A stretch of 64,000 nucleotides of DNA from Methyloversatilis sp. RAC08 (GTDB taxonomy: Bacteria; Pseudomonadota; Gammaproteobacteria; Burkholderiales; Rhodocyclaceae), in NCBI RefSeq assembly GCF_001713355.1, contig NZ_CP016448.1:744001-808000 (forward strand), given 5' to 3'. This document shows positions 26,478 to 34,424 of this stretch, piece by piece; position 1 is the first letter of the stretch, and every line of letters begins with the position of its first letter. The notes below the pieces were generated by a model that was not told the DNA's origin, did no database searches, and saw only the letters and a program-made list of their open reading frames with translations. A program made the translations under genes and the position numbers.

Positions 26478-27656
26478 TCAGATAGTCGGGAAAGGGTTGG
26501 GCTCGATCAGCGGTGATTCGTAAATCATGTTGACCTGACCGTCGGCGCCGAATGCACCGATGCGCGCCTGCTTCCACAGGTGATGGTTGGTGCCGTGGAA
26601 TCTCACCAGGCCTTCCGGTCCGGTGAATTCGAGATTGGCCGACGCGGCGATCACCTTGTCCACATCGAAACTCTTGGCCTTTTCCACCGCCATCTTCCAC
26701 AGATAGACCGCGGTGTAGGCGCACGCCAGCGTGTCGCCGGTGACGCGCTTCTGGCCGTACTTGGCCTTGAACGCAGCCACGAATTTCTTGTTCGCCGGAT
26801 TGTCGAGACTCTGCAGGTAGCTCATGCAGGTCAGCACGTCCTGCACGTTCTCGTTGCCGATGCCCGACACCTCTTCTTCCGACACGGCGAAGGCCATCAC
26901 CGTGGTTTTCTTCATGTTGACGCCGGCCGCCTTCAGCTGCTTGTAGAACGCCACGTTCGATCCGCCGACGATGGTGCTCAGGATGATGTCGGGCTTGACC
27001 GCCTTGATCTTGTTGATGGTCGAGCCGAAGGACGTGCTGCCCAGCGGCATGTATTCCTCGCCGAGCACCGACCCGCCACCCTTGACGATGGTCGGCCGGG
27101 CAATCTTGTTGGTGACGCGCGGCCAGATGTAGTCGGAACCGATCAGGTAGAAGGTCTTGCCGCGGTTTTCGAGCAGCCAGTTGCAGCCCTGCACGCATTG
27201 CTGGGTCGCTTCGTGCGCGGTGTACAGGATGTTGGGCGACTGTTCCTGTCCTTCGTAGTAGGTCGGGTAATAAAGCAGCCCCTTGGCCTGTTCGAACACC
27301 GGCAGCACCGCCTTGCGCGATGCCGACGTGTAGCAGCCGAACACCGCGGCCACCTTGTCCTGTCCGAGCAGTTTCCGGGCCTTTTCGGCGAAGGTGGGCC
27401 AGTCGCTCGCGCCGTCTTCGACCACCGGCACGATCTTCTTGCCGAGCACGCCGCCGGCTGCATTGATTTCGTCGATGGCGAGCTTTTCGGCGTCGACCAC
27501 AGAAGCTTCGGCCAAAGCGATGGTACCGGTCAGCGAATGCAGGATGCCGACCTTCACCACATCCTGCTGCGCGAACGCAGTACGCATCATCGTCGGGCCC
27601 GCCACGGATGCCAGGGCGAGTGCTTTCACCAGATCACGACGCAGATTACTTTTCAT
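26478..27656 (-). CDS. Second UrtA-like substrate-binding protein without its own permease
   Basis: A 392-residue UrtA/FmdD-type periplasmic binding protein. The signal peptide (MKSNLRRDLVKALALASVAGP, cleavage near FAQQ) has a possible twin-arginine motif. The core begins VVKVGILHSLTGTIALAEAS and has the same strings as the first UrtA (IVPVVEDGASDWPTFAEKA, GLLYYPTYYEGQE). No permease or ATPase follows, so it probably feeds UrtBCDE with a different ligand. The ATG at 27656 follows GAGGG. Its 5' leader contains a promoter, a hairpin and an intrinsic terminator matching those upstream of dmfA1, predicting amide-induced antitermination. Confidence 0.9.
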   Translation of the reverse strand: MKSNLRRDLVKALALASVAGPTMMRTAFAQQDVVKVGILHSLTGTIALAEASVVDAEKLAIDEINAAGGVLGKKIVPVVEDGASDWPTFAEKARKLLGQDKVAAVFGCYTSASRKAVLPVFEQAKGLLYYPTYYEGQEQSPNILYTAHEATQQCVQGCNWLLENRGKTFYLIGSDYIWPRVTNKIARPTIVKGGGSVLGEEYMPLGSTSFGSTINKIKAVKPDIILSTIVGGSNVAFYKQLKAAGVNMKKTTVMAFAVSEEEVSGIGNENVQDVLTCMSYLQSLDNPANKKFVAAFKAKYGQKRVTGDTLACAYTAVYLWKMAVEKAKSFDVDKVIAASANLEFTGPEGLVRFHGTNHHLWKQARIGAFGADGQVNMIYESPLIEPNPFPTI

Positions 27657-27764
27657 GTTTCCCTCGAAAGAAATGGGTGGATAAGGTTTGGATGACTCAA
27701 GACAGCACAGCGCAGACGACAAAATTTGCTGCAACGCCACATTGCCATTTGCGAAAAAAGAACG

Positions 27765-27807
27765 AAAAAAAGGCCTGGCGGATCCGGGGATCCGCACAGG
27801 CCTTTTT
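27765..27807 (-). terminator. Leader attenuator terminator upstream of orphan urtA
   Basis: Reading the minus strand, AGGCCTG, a bulged T, then GCGGATC pair with GATCCGC and CAGGCCT across the tetraloop CCCG. This is a 14-base-pair stem followed by a T-rich tract (A run at 27765-27770 on the plus strand). It lies about 110 bases before the start codon, inside the leader, so it should stop transcription unless prevented. The same structure with the same bulge is at 33083-33124. Confidence 0.85.
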
Positions 27808-27817
27808 GCCTTTCTTT

Positions 27818-27839
27818 GCACCGGCAATGCTGGCGATGC
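27818..27839 (-). promoter_or_regulatory. Leader hairpin P1, candidate ANTAR target (urtA copy)
   Basis: Reading the minus strand, GCATCG pairs with CGGTGC. Inside is a C-G pair closing the hexaloop AGCATT next to a C/C mismatch. It begins about eight bases after the predicted transcription start and 14 bases before the terminator stem. A second hexaloop stem (AGGC/GCCT) can form just upstream of and overlapping the terminator, so it would compete with it. Confidence 0.55.
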
Positions 27840-27853
27840 GAAGAGTTACATTG

Positions 27854-27882
27854 ATACTAGTGAGCCGATTGCAGCGAGTCAA
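27854..27882 (-). promoter_or_regulatory. Sigma-70 promoter for orphan urtA
   Basis: The minus strand reads TTGACT, a 17-base spacer, then TAGTAT. Both boxes are near consensus and the spacing is optimal. The predicted start is near 27847, giving a leader of about 190 bases. Confidence 0.75.
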
Positions 27883-28002
27883 GCACTGTTTTCAGTAAAT
27901 CGAATACGCCGAATTTGCACTTTTTTTGTTGCAACGCATCACCCGCGCAGAGGCAAACCGCCGGGCTCCGATTTCCCCCGGCTCGGCACTTCAGGCATGC
28001 CG

Positions 28003-28296
28003 TCAGCCGCGCATCCGGTACATGAAGATGCAGCGCCCCTGCTGCCCCGCTTCGAAGCCGGCGACCGGATGGAGCCGGTGTCTTGCCACCATGAAGTCGA
28101 CGACCGTACGGGCGGCGGCAGGCGACAAGGTCGGCTTCCATATCCATATGTCTTGCTGGCTGTCGATGCCGCAGACCGAAAAGAGCGCCTGCTCGGCATC
28201 GTCCGCCATGCCAATGGCCCACTCTTCCGTCTTCGCGCCGAATTCCTTGATGTAGCTGAGGCACTCGAACTTGATCTGCTGCACGCTGAAGGTCAT
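28003..28296 (-). CDS. Unknown 97-residue protein, last gene of the dmf operon
   Basis: A small soluble protein: MTFSVQQIKFECLSYIKEFG at the N-terminus, a central IDSQQDIWIWKP strand and a C-terminal GRCIFMYRMRG. I recognise no family. It has three cysteines spread out (about 12, 42 and 89) and no signal peptide. It starts four bases after the Sel1 gene stop and is therefore co-translated with the dimethylformamidase operon. A role in enzyme maturation or in handling the product is possible but unsupported. Confidence 0.7.
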   Translation of the reverse strand: MTFSVQQIKFECLSYIKEFGAKTEEWAIGMADDAEQALFSVCGIDSQQDIWIWKPTLSPAAARTVVDFMVARHRLHPVAGFEAGQQGRCIFMYRMRG

Positions 28297-28300
28297 CGTG

Positions 28301-28981
28301 TCACCCCGGAACCGGCACCAGTCGAGCAGGCGATGACACCGCTGCCGTCCGGGTCCGCCATTGATCGAACTGCGTCGCCCCCCGGTGCTTCTCTTCCACC
28401 GACATCTGACCGACGATGCCTTCGAGCGCGCTCAGCGCGGTGCCGACGCCATGCTGCGCGGCCAGCGAAAGCCAGGCGAAGGCCTGCGCGCGGTCCTTCT
28501 CCACACCGAGTCCGTTCGCGTACATGAAGCCCAGGCGCGCCTGCGACGGGTAGTGACCCTGTTCGGCCGCGCGTCGATACCAGTGTGCGGCGGCCGCCTC
28601 GTCGTGCGGTACGCGGTCGCCCTTGAAGTGGAGCGTGGCGAGATTGCTCTGCGCCATGGCGTCACCGGCCTGCGCGGCGCGGGTCAGCCAGTGCAGTCCA
28701 GCCACGGGATCGGCAACCGTGCCCTGCCCCATGACGAGCATCGCGCCGACATTGGTCTGCGCCGGAACATGATCCTGCTCGGCCGCCCGCAGATACCACG
28801 CGAACGCCGCTTCGAGATCGGCCGTCACCCCTTCGCCATTGGCATGCAGCGACCCGAACCACGCCTGCGCCTCCGGGTCTCCCGCCTCAGCCAGCGCGGC
28901 AAAGCGTTCATGGGCGTCGGCCAGGTGGCCTTCGCGGTAGGCTGCGACGGCTGCATCAACGGGTCTTGACGAGGTGTTCAC
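28301..28981 (-). CDS. Sel1-repeat (TPR-like) protein
   Basis: A 226-residue protein built of Sel1-like repeats: AQAWFGSLHANGEGV, AQTNVGAMLVMGQGT, AQSNLATLHFKGDRV and SQARLGFMYANGLGV, each about 36 residues. There is no signal peptide. Sel1 repeats are protein-interaction scaffolds. I choose the GTG at 28981, which follows AAGGA and lies 10 bases after the upstream stop; a longer frame begins at 29008. Its place in the dmf operon suggests a scaffold or assembly factor for the dimethylformamidase, which is inference. Confidence 0.82.
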   Translation of the reverse strand: MNTSSRPVDAAVAAYREGHLADAHERFAALAEAGDPEAQAWFGSLHANGEGVTADLEAAFAWYLRAAEQDHVPAQTNVGAMLVMGQGTVADPVAGLHWLTRAAQAGDAMAQSNLATLHFKGDRVPHDEAAAAHWYRRAAEQGHYPSQARLGFMYANGLGVEKDRAQAFAWLSLAAQHGVGTALSALEGIVGQMSVEEKHRGATQFDQWRTRTAAVSSPARLVPVPG

Positions 28982-28991
28982 GGGGTGTCCT

Positions 28992-29936
28992 TCATGGGTT
29001 CGTTGCAAGATCGAAGGCGTCGAGGCGCTGCGTCATTTCGCAGGCCAGCCATGACGCGACGGCGTCGTCGGCCCGGGTCGGTGCATCTGCCGCCCTGTCC
29101 GACAGACGTTCTCCGATCAGCGCCAGCCAGTCACTCAAGGGCAGTGCGCCTTCACCCAGCACGGTGATACGGCACAGCGTGCGCGTCAGCGCGACGGGTT
29201 GCAGCACGACGGCACACACGGCGTGCTGCAGCGCCAGCAAAACGAGATTCGGAAACAGCCAGAGCGCCCTGGCCGGCAGGCCGGCGAGGGTGGTGTCAGC
29301 CAGCAGTACCGAGGCACCGAAGGCACGCGGCAGTTGTTCCGCGGCGAGCAGACGCTGAGCCACGCGCTTCCAGTTGCCGTCGACCTCCTGCCATTGACTG
29401 CCCTGCAGCGGCATGTCCTGCTGCGACAGCACTGGAACCGCGGCCTGCAGCGATCTGGCCGTGTCGATGATCGCCGCGCCGTGCGGATCGAGATTGACGC
29501 ACAGCAGCGGCCCGATCCGGTCGACGCGGACCGGCAGCAGGCGCTCCGGTCGCAGACCGAGATACTGGTGCATTTCAGGCGTCGCATCGCCCAGTTCCGA
29601 CGCCGCAATGACCGGCCGGTCGCGGCTGTGTCCGCACGACGTGAATGAGCACGGTGTCTTCGTGCCCTGCTGGCATTGCACCGGCACCACACGGCAGCCG
29701 CCGTGCTGGGCCTTGTTGAATCGACCCGTGAGTACGTCACCCGCCATCCTCTGGATATGAACGGCGTGATCGCCCGCAGTGAAGGGCAACAGATCACCCA
29801 CACCCGCCAGTTCATGCGTCGTTCCGACGCACACCCAGTCGCGTGTCCAGATCACATCGTCTTCGCGCCGGGCCATGCGCAGCGACCGGAACGCCGAGGC
29901 ATCCAGCGCGACCGGTCGAATCATTTCATCCAGCAT
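28992..29936 (-). CDS. Degenerate ring-hydroxylating oxygenase alpha-subunit homologue
   Basis: A 314-residue protein whose N-terminal half follows the Rieske oxygenase alpha-subunit pattern (DWVCVGTTHEL, then QHGGCRVVP, then MHQYLGLRPERLLPVRVDRIGPLLCVNLDP). The metal ligands are changed. The usual C-x-H is Ala76-Gln-His78. The usual C-x-x-H is Ser100-Cys-Gly-His103. The region after the NWK motif (188-190) lacks the D-x2-H-x4-H iron ligands. It therefore probably holds neither a normal 2Fe-2S nor a mononuclear iron centre. The ATG at 29936 follows a strong GGAGG. The position right after dmfA2 suggests an accessory rather than catalytic role. Confidence 0.78.
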   Translation of the reverse strand: MLDEMIRPVALDASAFRSLRMARREDDVIWTRDWVCVGTTHELAGVGDLLPFTAGDHAVHIQRMAGDVLTGRFNKAQHGGCRVVPVQCQQGTKTPCSFTSCGHSRDRPVIAASELGDATPEMHQYLGLRPERLLPVRVDRIGPLLCVNLDPHGAAIIDTARSLQAAVPVLSQQDMPLQGSQWQEVDGNWKRVAQRLLAAEQLPRAFGASVLLADTTLAGLPARALWLFPNLVLLALQHAVCAVVLQPVALTRTLCRITVLGEGALPLSDWLALIGERLSDRAADAPTRADDAVASWLACEMTQRLDAFDLATNP

Positions 29937-30012
29937 GCAGCCTCCTTCCGCGACAGCTTCGTATGGCTGGCGCGCGCCTGCCCACCGATATTGCAGCGGG
30001 CAGGCGCGGCGC

Positions 30013-32409
30013 TCAGGTGGATGACGCCAGCGCCGGCGACTCGTAATCCGCGCGACCGCGGTGCTTGAACGCTTCCTTCGGCGCAGCCGGCAGCGGGCCG
30101 TCCTGCATGAAGCGGTCGAGCACATTCTTGGTCAGACGCGAAATGTTGTTGTCGCAGTTGTTCCAAGGCAGCGAACCGCAGTAGGCGATCGAGCTGAACG
30201 CGAAGCAGCCGCCGCCATTCGGCGTTTCGTGGAAGGTCACGTCGGCACGCACCCGCGGATGCACGGTGCCGTCCAGACCTTGCTGGTTGAAGCCGAAATC
30301 CTCCATCACCAGCAGGTAGGCCTCGGTATGGCGGCCGGCCGACGTGGCGACGGTGAGGATGTGCGGCGGCGAACCGAGCATGGTGTCGACGATGTCCAGT
30401 TCCAGTCCGGCCGCGCCACCGCCGACCAGACCGAAATTGCCCAGATCCTCTTCATAGGTGATGCCGTCGAAGGCCCAGCTCACTCGCGGATCCAGGCTTT
30501 CCGGCGTGCGCGTGAAGTAGGACGAAATATCGAAGCCTTCGGACGACATGCCGGTACCGGCCACCGAATGAAGGTAGCGGCCGCGATAGCGCCACATGCC
30601 GCCGAGCTCACCGGTACCCTGGTGGTAGTACTCGCCGGGGTCGGCGCGCCAGGTGCGGATGCCGGATTCGCAGCGGCGCATTTCGGTGACGACGCCACGG
30701 CCCAGACCGTCGTAGGCCGGGTGGAATGAATGCACCCAGTACCAGGCGTCGGCACCCATATACATCAGGCGACCGCCACGCTGCGTGTAGTTGTGCAGGG
30801 CATCGAGCTGGGTGCCCGAGTTGTGCTCCGGGTGCGAGCCGGTGATGATGACGTTGTAGTTCTCCAGCCGCGCCAGACCGTCGTAGGTCGCGTCTTCGTC
30901 GGTGAACACGTCGTACTCGTAGCCCATCTGTTCGAGCCAGCAGATCAGATGCAGGTCGGCCGGGTACTGCCAGGGTGCCTGGGCCAGGAAGTGGTCGTAC
31001 TTCGGTCGGATGCTCAGGATGGGGCGCAGCCGCGACGACAGGCAGATGCCGCTGCCGTCGGTGTGGGTGTCGTAGATCGAGCCGCCGTATTCGCGGTGCT
31101 CGGCGAGGAACATGTTCTGCTGCTGCATGATGGGCACGCGGTAGATGAACAGTTCCGCACCGCCTGCGTTGCACGCCACATGCTCGTTCGCGTAGGCCAT
31201 GTAACTGATGGTCGGCACCATGACCGCGATCTTCGACTGTTCCTGGCCGATCTTCGGCACGATCCAGAACGGGATGTACTCTTCATCGCCCTCGGGCGTG
31301 GTCAGCTTGGCGGCATAGAAACGGCTCTTGATGTCGGTCGGTACCGTCCACTCGAAGCTCACCTCCCAGCGCGCGTTGTCGAGGTCGTCGTCGTGGAAGT
31401 GAATGGCGCCATATTCCTTCGGCGCCACCTTCCAGTCGAAGGTCTGGCCAGCCCAGTTGTAGCCGGTCAGCGCACGCGTCGGACAATTCACCAGGGTGGC
31501 GTTGAAACGATACGGACCGGCGTCCTTCGCCACCAGCGTGTCGATGCCATCGGAAAAATCCCAGGCAGCCACGATGGCTTCCGACAGTGCGCCGGTCGGG
31601 CCTGCGTTGCGGCGTTCGGTCAGGCCGGGCTGCGCGCCGCCCTTCATCATTTCGATCTCGAAGCGCGACAGGGCGCGATTGCACAGGCGCGGGCTGTCCA
31701 ATTTGCCGTTGTAGTGGCCACCGACGATGACGCCTTGCGGCAGCGACGGCAGCCCCAGTGGGCCCGGCTCGAGATGATCGACATAGCCGGCGATCACCAG
31801 TGGCTGGTCGGTGTGTTCAACCTTGCCCTTGAACACCGCCTTGAGCGGCGGAATCTCCGGGTCCAGCGCATAGACGACCTGCGGCTCGTGGTGCAGCACC
31901 ACTTCGCCGGTCAGCGCGTCGAAGCTGGCGGCGATGAAGTGCCAGGCGTGGTCGCGCAGCGGCGCACCATTCGTGTAAGTCTCGCCATTGATGCGCAGCT
32001 CGACGCAGCCGTCGGTGTTGATGAACAGGCCGTAGCCCTTGCCACCGGACCACTTGGTCACCAGCCCCTGTGCACCGTGCTTCCAGTAGCGCTTGTCGGT
32101 CTTGGGCGTGGTCGGCCAGATCCAGCACTGCAGCGTGAAACTGTCTGGCTTGAGTTGCGGCGCGTCAGGCACGAAGCCGTACGAGCCGCCGTAGACGACC
32201 TGCTTGATGCCGTCATACACGCCTTCGCAATCGGCCTTCACCGCCTTCTCGATGAAGCCGGGGCCGCGCGGATTGGTGTCGCCGTTGATCATCTGCACGA
32301 CGGACGCTTCGTACTTCGCGGGACCGTCGCAATTGACGTAGAACCTGATCGTATCGCCCGGGTGGACGCCGAACTTGTCGGCGTATCCGGTCAGTCGCAT
32401 TGCACACAT
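30013..32409 (-). CDS. dmfA2: N,N-dimethylformamidase large subunit
   Basis: A 798-residue large (beta) subunit of dimethylformamidase, which hydrolyses N,N-dimethylformamide to dimethylamine and formate. Residues about 85-255 form a LamG/concanavalin-like domain (FTLQCWIWP, SRFEIEMMKGG). Residues about 390-700 form a domain with a glutamine-amidotransferase-like stretch (CWLEQMGYEYDVFTDEDATYD, NVIITGSHPEHNS). The Paracoccus enzyme uses an iron centre with two tyrosines and a glutamate. Candidates here are Tyr403 or Tyr406, Tyr441 or Tyr446, and Glu528, by position only. The start at 32409 follows GGAGAAA; ATG 32400 is an alternative. It lies 134 bases after the small-subunit gene. Confidence 0.9.
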   Translation of the reverse strand: MCAMRLTGYADKFGVHPGDTIRFYVNCDGPAKYEASVVQMINGDTNPRGPGFIEKAVKADCEGVYDGIKQVVYGGSYGFVPDAPQLKPDSFTLQCWIWPTTPKTDKRYWKHGAQGLVTKWSGGKGYGLFINTDGCVELRINGETYTNGAPLRDHAWHFIAASFDALTGEVVLHHEPQVVYALDPEIPPLKAVFKGKVEHTDQPLVIAGYVDHLEPGPLGLPSLPQGVIVGGHYNGKLDSPRLCNRALSRFEIEMMKGGAQPGLTERRNAGPTGALSEAIVAAWDFSDGIDTLVAKDAGPYRFNATLVNCPTRALTGYNWAGQTFDWKVAPKEYGAIHFHDDDLDNARWEVSFEWTVPTDIKSRFYAAKLTTPEGDEEYIPFWIVPKIGQEQSKIAVMVPTISYMAYANEHVACNAGGAELFIYRVPIMQQQNMFLAEHREYGGSIYDTHTDGSGICLSSRLRPILSIRPKYDHFLAQAPWQYPADLHLICWLEQMGYEYDVFTDEDATYDGLARLENYNVIITGSHPEHNSGTQLDALHNYTQRGGRLMYMGADAWYWVHSFHPAYDGLGRGVVTEMRRCESGIRTWRADPGEYYHQGTGELGGMWRYRGRYLHSVAGTGMSSEGFDISSYFTRTPESLDPRVSWAFDGITYEEDLGNFGLVGGGAAGLELDIVDTMLGSPPHILTVATSAGRHTEAYLLVMEDFGFNQQGLDGTVHPRVRADVTFHETPNGGGCFAFSSIAYCGSLPWNNCDNNISRLTKNVLDRFMQDGPLPAAPKEAFKHRGRADYESPALASST

Positions 32410-32543
32410 GGTGTTCGTTTCTCCAGGTCGAGCGCCGCCCTCCGGGGTGTCGGATGCGTTGCTTGAAATTGTCGGAAAGTGCGTACCCGGGCGTCGGTGC
32501 CGGGGTCGCTGGATGAACTGCTGTCGGCGCGACCGGCGCGGTG

Positions 32544-32984
32544 TCAGGTGACCGGCCAGTTGTCGTCGCGGCGCTTGTAGCCTTCGTGGTAATGCTCGGG
32601 GAAGCCGTCGGATTCGGGCATCTCATCGAGTCGCATCAGGAAGATGGCGTGCTGGATGTCCTGCTCGCTGGTATAGACATCGTCGGTCGCGAAGACCGGC
32701 GGCACGCCACGGATGCCTGACAAGCGCCCGATGCGCCATTCGGCATCGATGCGGGTACAGATGACGACCAGCTTGCCCTTCGTCGAGGCGCCGCGCATGC
32801 GCAGCAGCACGCGCTTGAGCAGCGGGTCTTCATGCACGCCGCCGCTGATGACGGTGGTGTCGCCCGGCGTGGCGCACTTGAGCACCGAAAAACCGGCGAC
32901 GCCCGCCATCGACTGCACGCACTCGAGATGCTCCCGGATCAGGCGATCGCGCTCCGGCGTGCCTTTCTTCGGTATTGAAATCAT
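32544..32984 (-). CDS. dmfA1: N,N-dimethylformamidase small subunit
   Basis: A 146-residue small (alpha) subunit of dimethylformamidase (MISIPKKGTPERDRLIREHL; C-terminal HYHEGYKRRDDNWPVT). It partners the large subunit in an alpha2-beta2-type enzyme in the cytoplasm. Size and position directly before dmfA2 agree with the known dmfA1-dmfA2 pair. A strong AAGGAG site precedes the ATG. Its leader carries a promoter, a hairpin and an intrinsic terminator, so expression should be controlled by antitermination. Confidence 0.87.
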   Translation of the reverse strand: MISIPKKGTPERDRLIREHLECVQSMAGVAGFSVLKCATPGDTTVISGGVHEDPLLKRVLLRMRGASTKGKLVVICTRIDAEWRIGRLSGIRGVPPVFATDDVYTSEQDIQHAIFLMRLDEMPESDGFPEHYHEGYKRRDDNWPVT

Positions 32985-33082
32985 CGGTCAGACTCCTTCA
33001 GAACACGGAAATTGGATGGAAAACCGATCATCAATCCCTGGACGCTGCAGCCAGCCTGTTGCAGCGCGGCAAGACAAAAGAC

Positions 33083-33124
33083 AAAAAAAAGGGCCTGCCG
33101 AATCCGGAGATTCGAGCAGGCCCT
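33083..33124 (-). terminator. Leader attenuator terminator upstream of dmfA1
   Basis: Reading the minus strand, GGGCCTGC, a bulged T, then CGAATC pair with GATTCG and GCAGGCCC across the tetraloop TCCG, followed by eight T. The stem has 14 base pairs and the same single bulged T as the copy upstream of the orphan urtA, with different bases in several pairs. It lies about 100 bases before the dmfA1 start. Confidence 0.87.
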
Positions 33125-33137
33125 TTTGCCTTGCCCC

Positions 33138-33159
33138 ACATCGGCAGTGCTGGCGATGT
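33138..33159 (-). promoter_or_regulatory. Leader hairpin P1, candidate ANTAR target (dmfA1 copy)
   Basis: Reading the minus strand, ACATCG pairs perfectly with CGATGT. The inside has a C-G pair closing the hexaloop AGCACT. Against the urtA copy, the outer pair changes G-C to A-T and another changes T-G to T-A, so pairing is kept while bases differ. The distance to the terminator (14 bases) is identical in both copies. Confidence 0.6.
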
Positions 33160-33173
33160 GAAGAGATAGCTCA

Positions 33174-33203
33174 ATACTAGTCACGCCCGCTGCACTGCGT
33201 CAA
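33174..33203 (-). promoter_or_regulatory. Sigma-70 promoter for dmfA1
   Basis: The minus strand reads TTGACG, an 18-base spacer, then TAGTAT. The predicted start is near 33167. The -35 side lies within the 49 bases before the divergent amiC start, where a plus-strand TAGTAT (33211-33216) could serve as the amiC -10, so the two promoters may overlap. Confidence 0.7.
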
Positions 33204-33251
33204 GCTCTGTTAGTATCAATTTCGTTTTTCGCTCTCCGCTTTCACTGTCCT

Positions 33252-34424
33252 GTGTCCAACTCCGATCCGGTCAAGGTCGGCGTCCTGTTTTCGCGCGAGG
33301 GCGTGACCTCGCGCATCGAAAACTCGATGCTGCTCGGCACGCTCTTCGCCATACGTGAAATCAACGATGCCGGTGGCCTGAATGGCCGCGAACTGGTGCC
33401 GGTGTATTACGACCCGCACTCCAGCCCGCAGATGTTCAAGTCCCTCGCCACGCGGCTGGTGCTTGAAGACAAGGTGAATGTCATCTTCGGCTGCTACATG
33501 TCGAGCACGCGCAAGGCGATACTTCCGGTGGTCGAGAAGTGGAACCGCCTGCTGTTCTGCCCGACCATGTACGAAGGCTTCGAGTTTTCGGACAACGTCA
33601 TCTACACCGGCGGCGCACCGAACCAGAACAGCGCACTGCTGGCCGACTACATGGCGAGCCGCTTCGGCGCGCGGGTCTACATGGTGGGCAGCGACTACAT
33701 CTTTCCGTATGAGTCGAACCGCATCATGAGCGACTTCGTACACCAGCGGCAGGGCGGCGCGAAACTCGGTGAGCGCTACGTCCGGCTGGACGCCCAGGAA
33801 AGCGCCTTCGCGCCCATCATCAAGGACATTAAGGCCAAACAGCCCGATTTCATTTTCTCGACGGTCGTTGGACGGACGACCCGCATGTTCTATCAGGCCT
33901 TCGCCGATGCAGGCCTTGATCCGGCGCGCATGCCGATAGCCAGCCTGTGCACCAGCGAGGAGGAAATCGCCGAAATGGGCACGCGCATCGCCGAAGGTCA
34001 CTACACGGCGGGCCCCTATTTCCAGTCGATCGACACCGAACGCAACCGCAGCTGCCTGGCGCACTTCCGCAAGCTTTTCGGTACCCAGGTCGAACCCAAC
34101 ATGAGCTGGGAGTCGTCTTACAACCAGGTGCACCTGTTCGCCGGCGCATATGCCGCCGCAGGCAGCGACGAACGCGATGTGCTGCTGCCGCACCTGCTGG
34201 GCCTGGAATTCGATGCGCCGCAGGGCCGCATCCGCGTCAATCCGAACAATCACCACACGCGGCTTTTTCCGCGCATCGGTCGCGTCAACGCCAGCGGGCA
34301 ATTCACGATACTGGCGGAAACGCTGTCGGGCGTTGAACCTGACCCCTATCTGGTCAGTCATTCGTTCGACGACTGGAGCAATCGCCTGCGCGTGCTTTCC
34401 GACGACCAGACCCGTCGTGAGTAG
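33252..34424 (+). CDS. amiC: AmiC-like cytoplasmic amide sensor
   Basis: A 390-residue periplasmic-binding-protein fold without a signal peptide (begins MSNSDPVKVGVLFSREG), as expected for the cytoplasmic amide receptor AmiC. Family strings are NVIFGCYMSSTRKAILPVVE, RLLFCPTMYEGFEFSDNVIYTGG and VYMVGSDYIFPYESNRI. In Pseudomonas, AmiC binds AmiR and holds it inactive until an amide binds. The GTG at 33252 is the first start in frame; no clear ribosome-binding site is seen. It overlaps amiR by eight bases. The ligand is likely dimethylformamide, formamide or a similar small amide. Confidence 0.9.
   Translation: MSNSDPVKVGVLFSREGVTSRIENSMLLGTLFAIREINDAGGLNGRELVPVYYDPHSSPQMFKSLATRLVLEDKVNVIFGCYMSSTRKAILPVVEKWNRLLFCPTMYEGFEFSDNVIYTGGAPNQNSALLADYMASRFGARVYMVGSDYIFPYESNRIMSDFVHQRQGGAKLGERYVRLDAQESAFAPIIKDIKAKQPDFIFSTVVGRTTRMFYQAFADAGLDPARMPIASLCTSEEEIAEMGTRIAEGHYTAGPYFQSIDTERNRSCLAHFRKLFGTQVEPNMSWESSYNQVHLFAGAYAAAGSDERDVLLPHLLGLEFDAPQGRIRVNPNNHHTRLFPRIGRVNASGQFTILAETLSGVEPDPYLVSHSFDDWSNRLRVLSDDQTRRE

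Larger units (their letters stand above)
27657..28002. other. Leader and promoter region of the orphan urtA
   Basis: 346 bases without a gene. From right to left it has the end of the dmf operon, an A/T-rich stretch (27900-27935), the minus-strand promoter (27854-27882), a leader hairpin (27818-27839), a terminator (27765-27807), about 100 bases of untranslated leader and the ribosome-binding site. See the separate entries. Confidence 0.75.
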
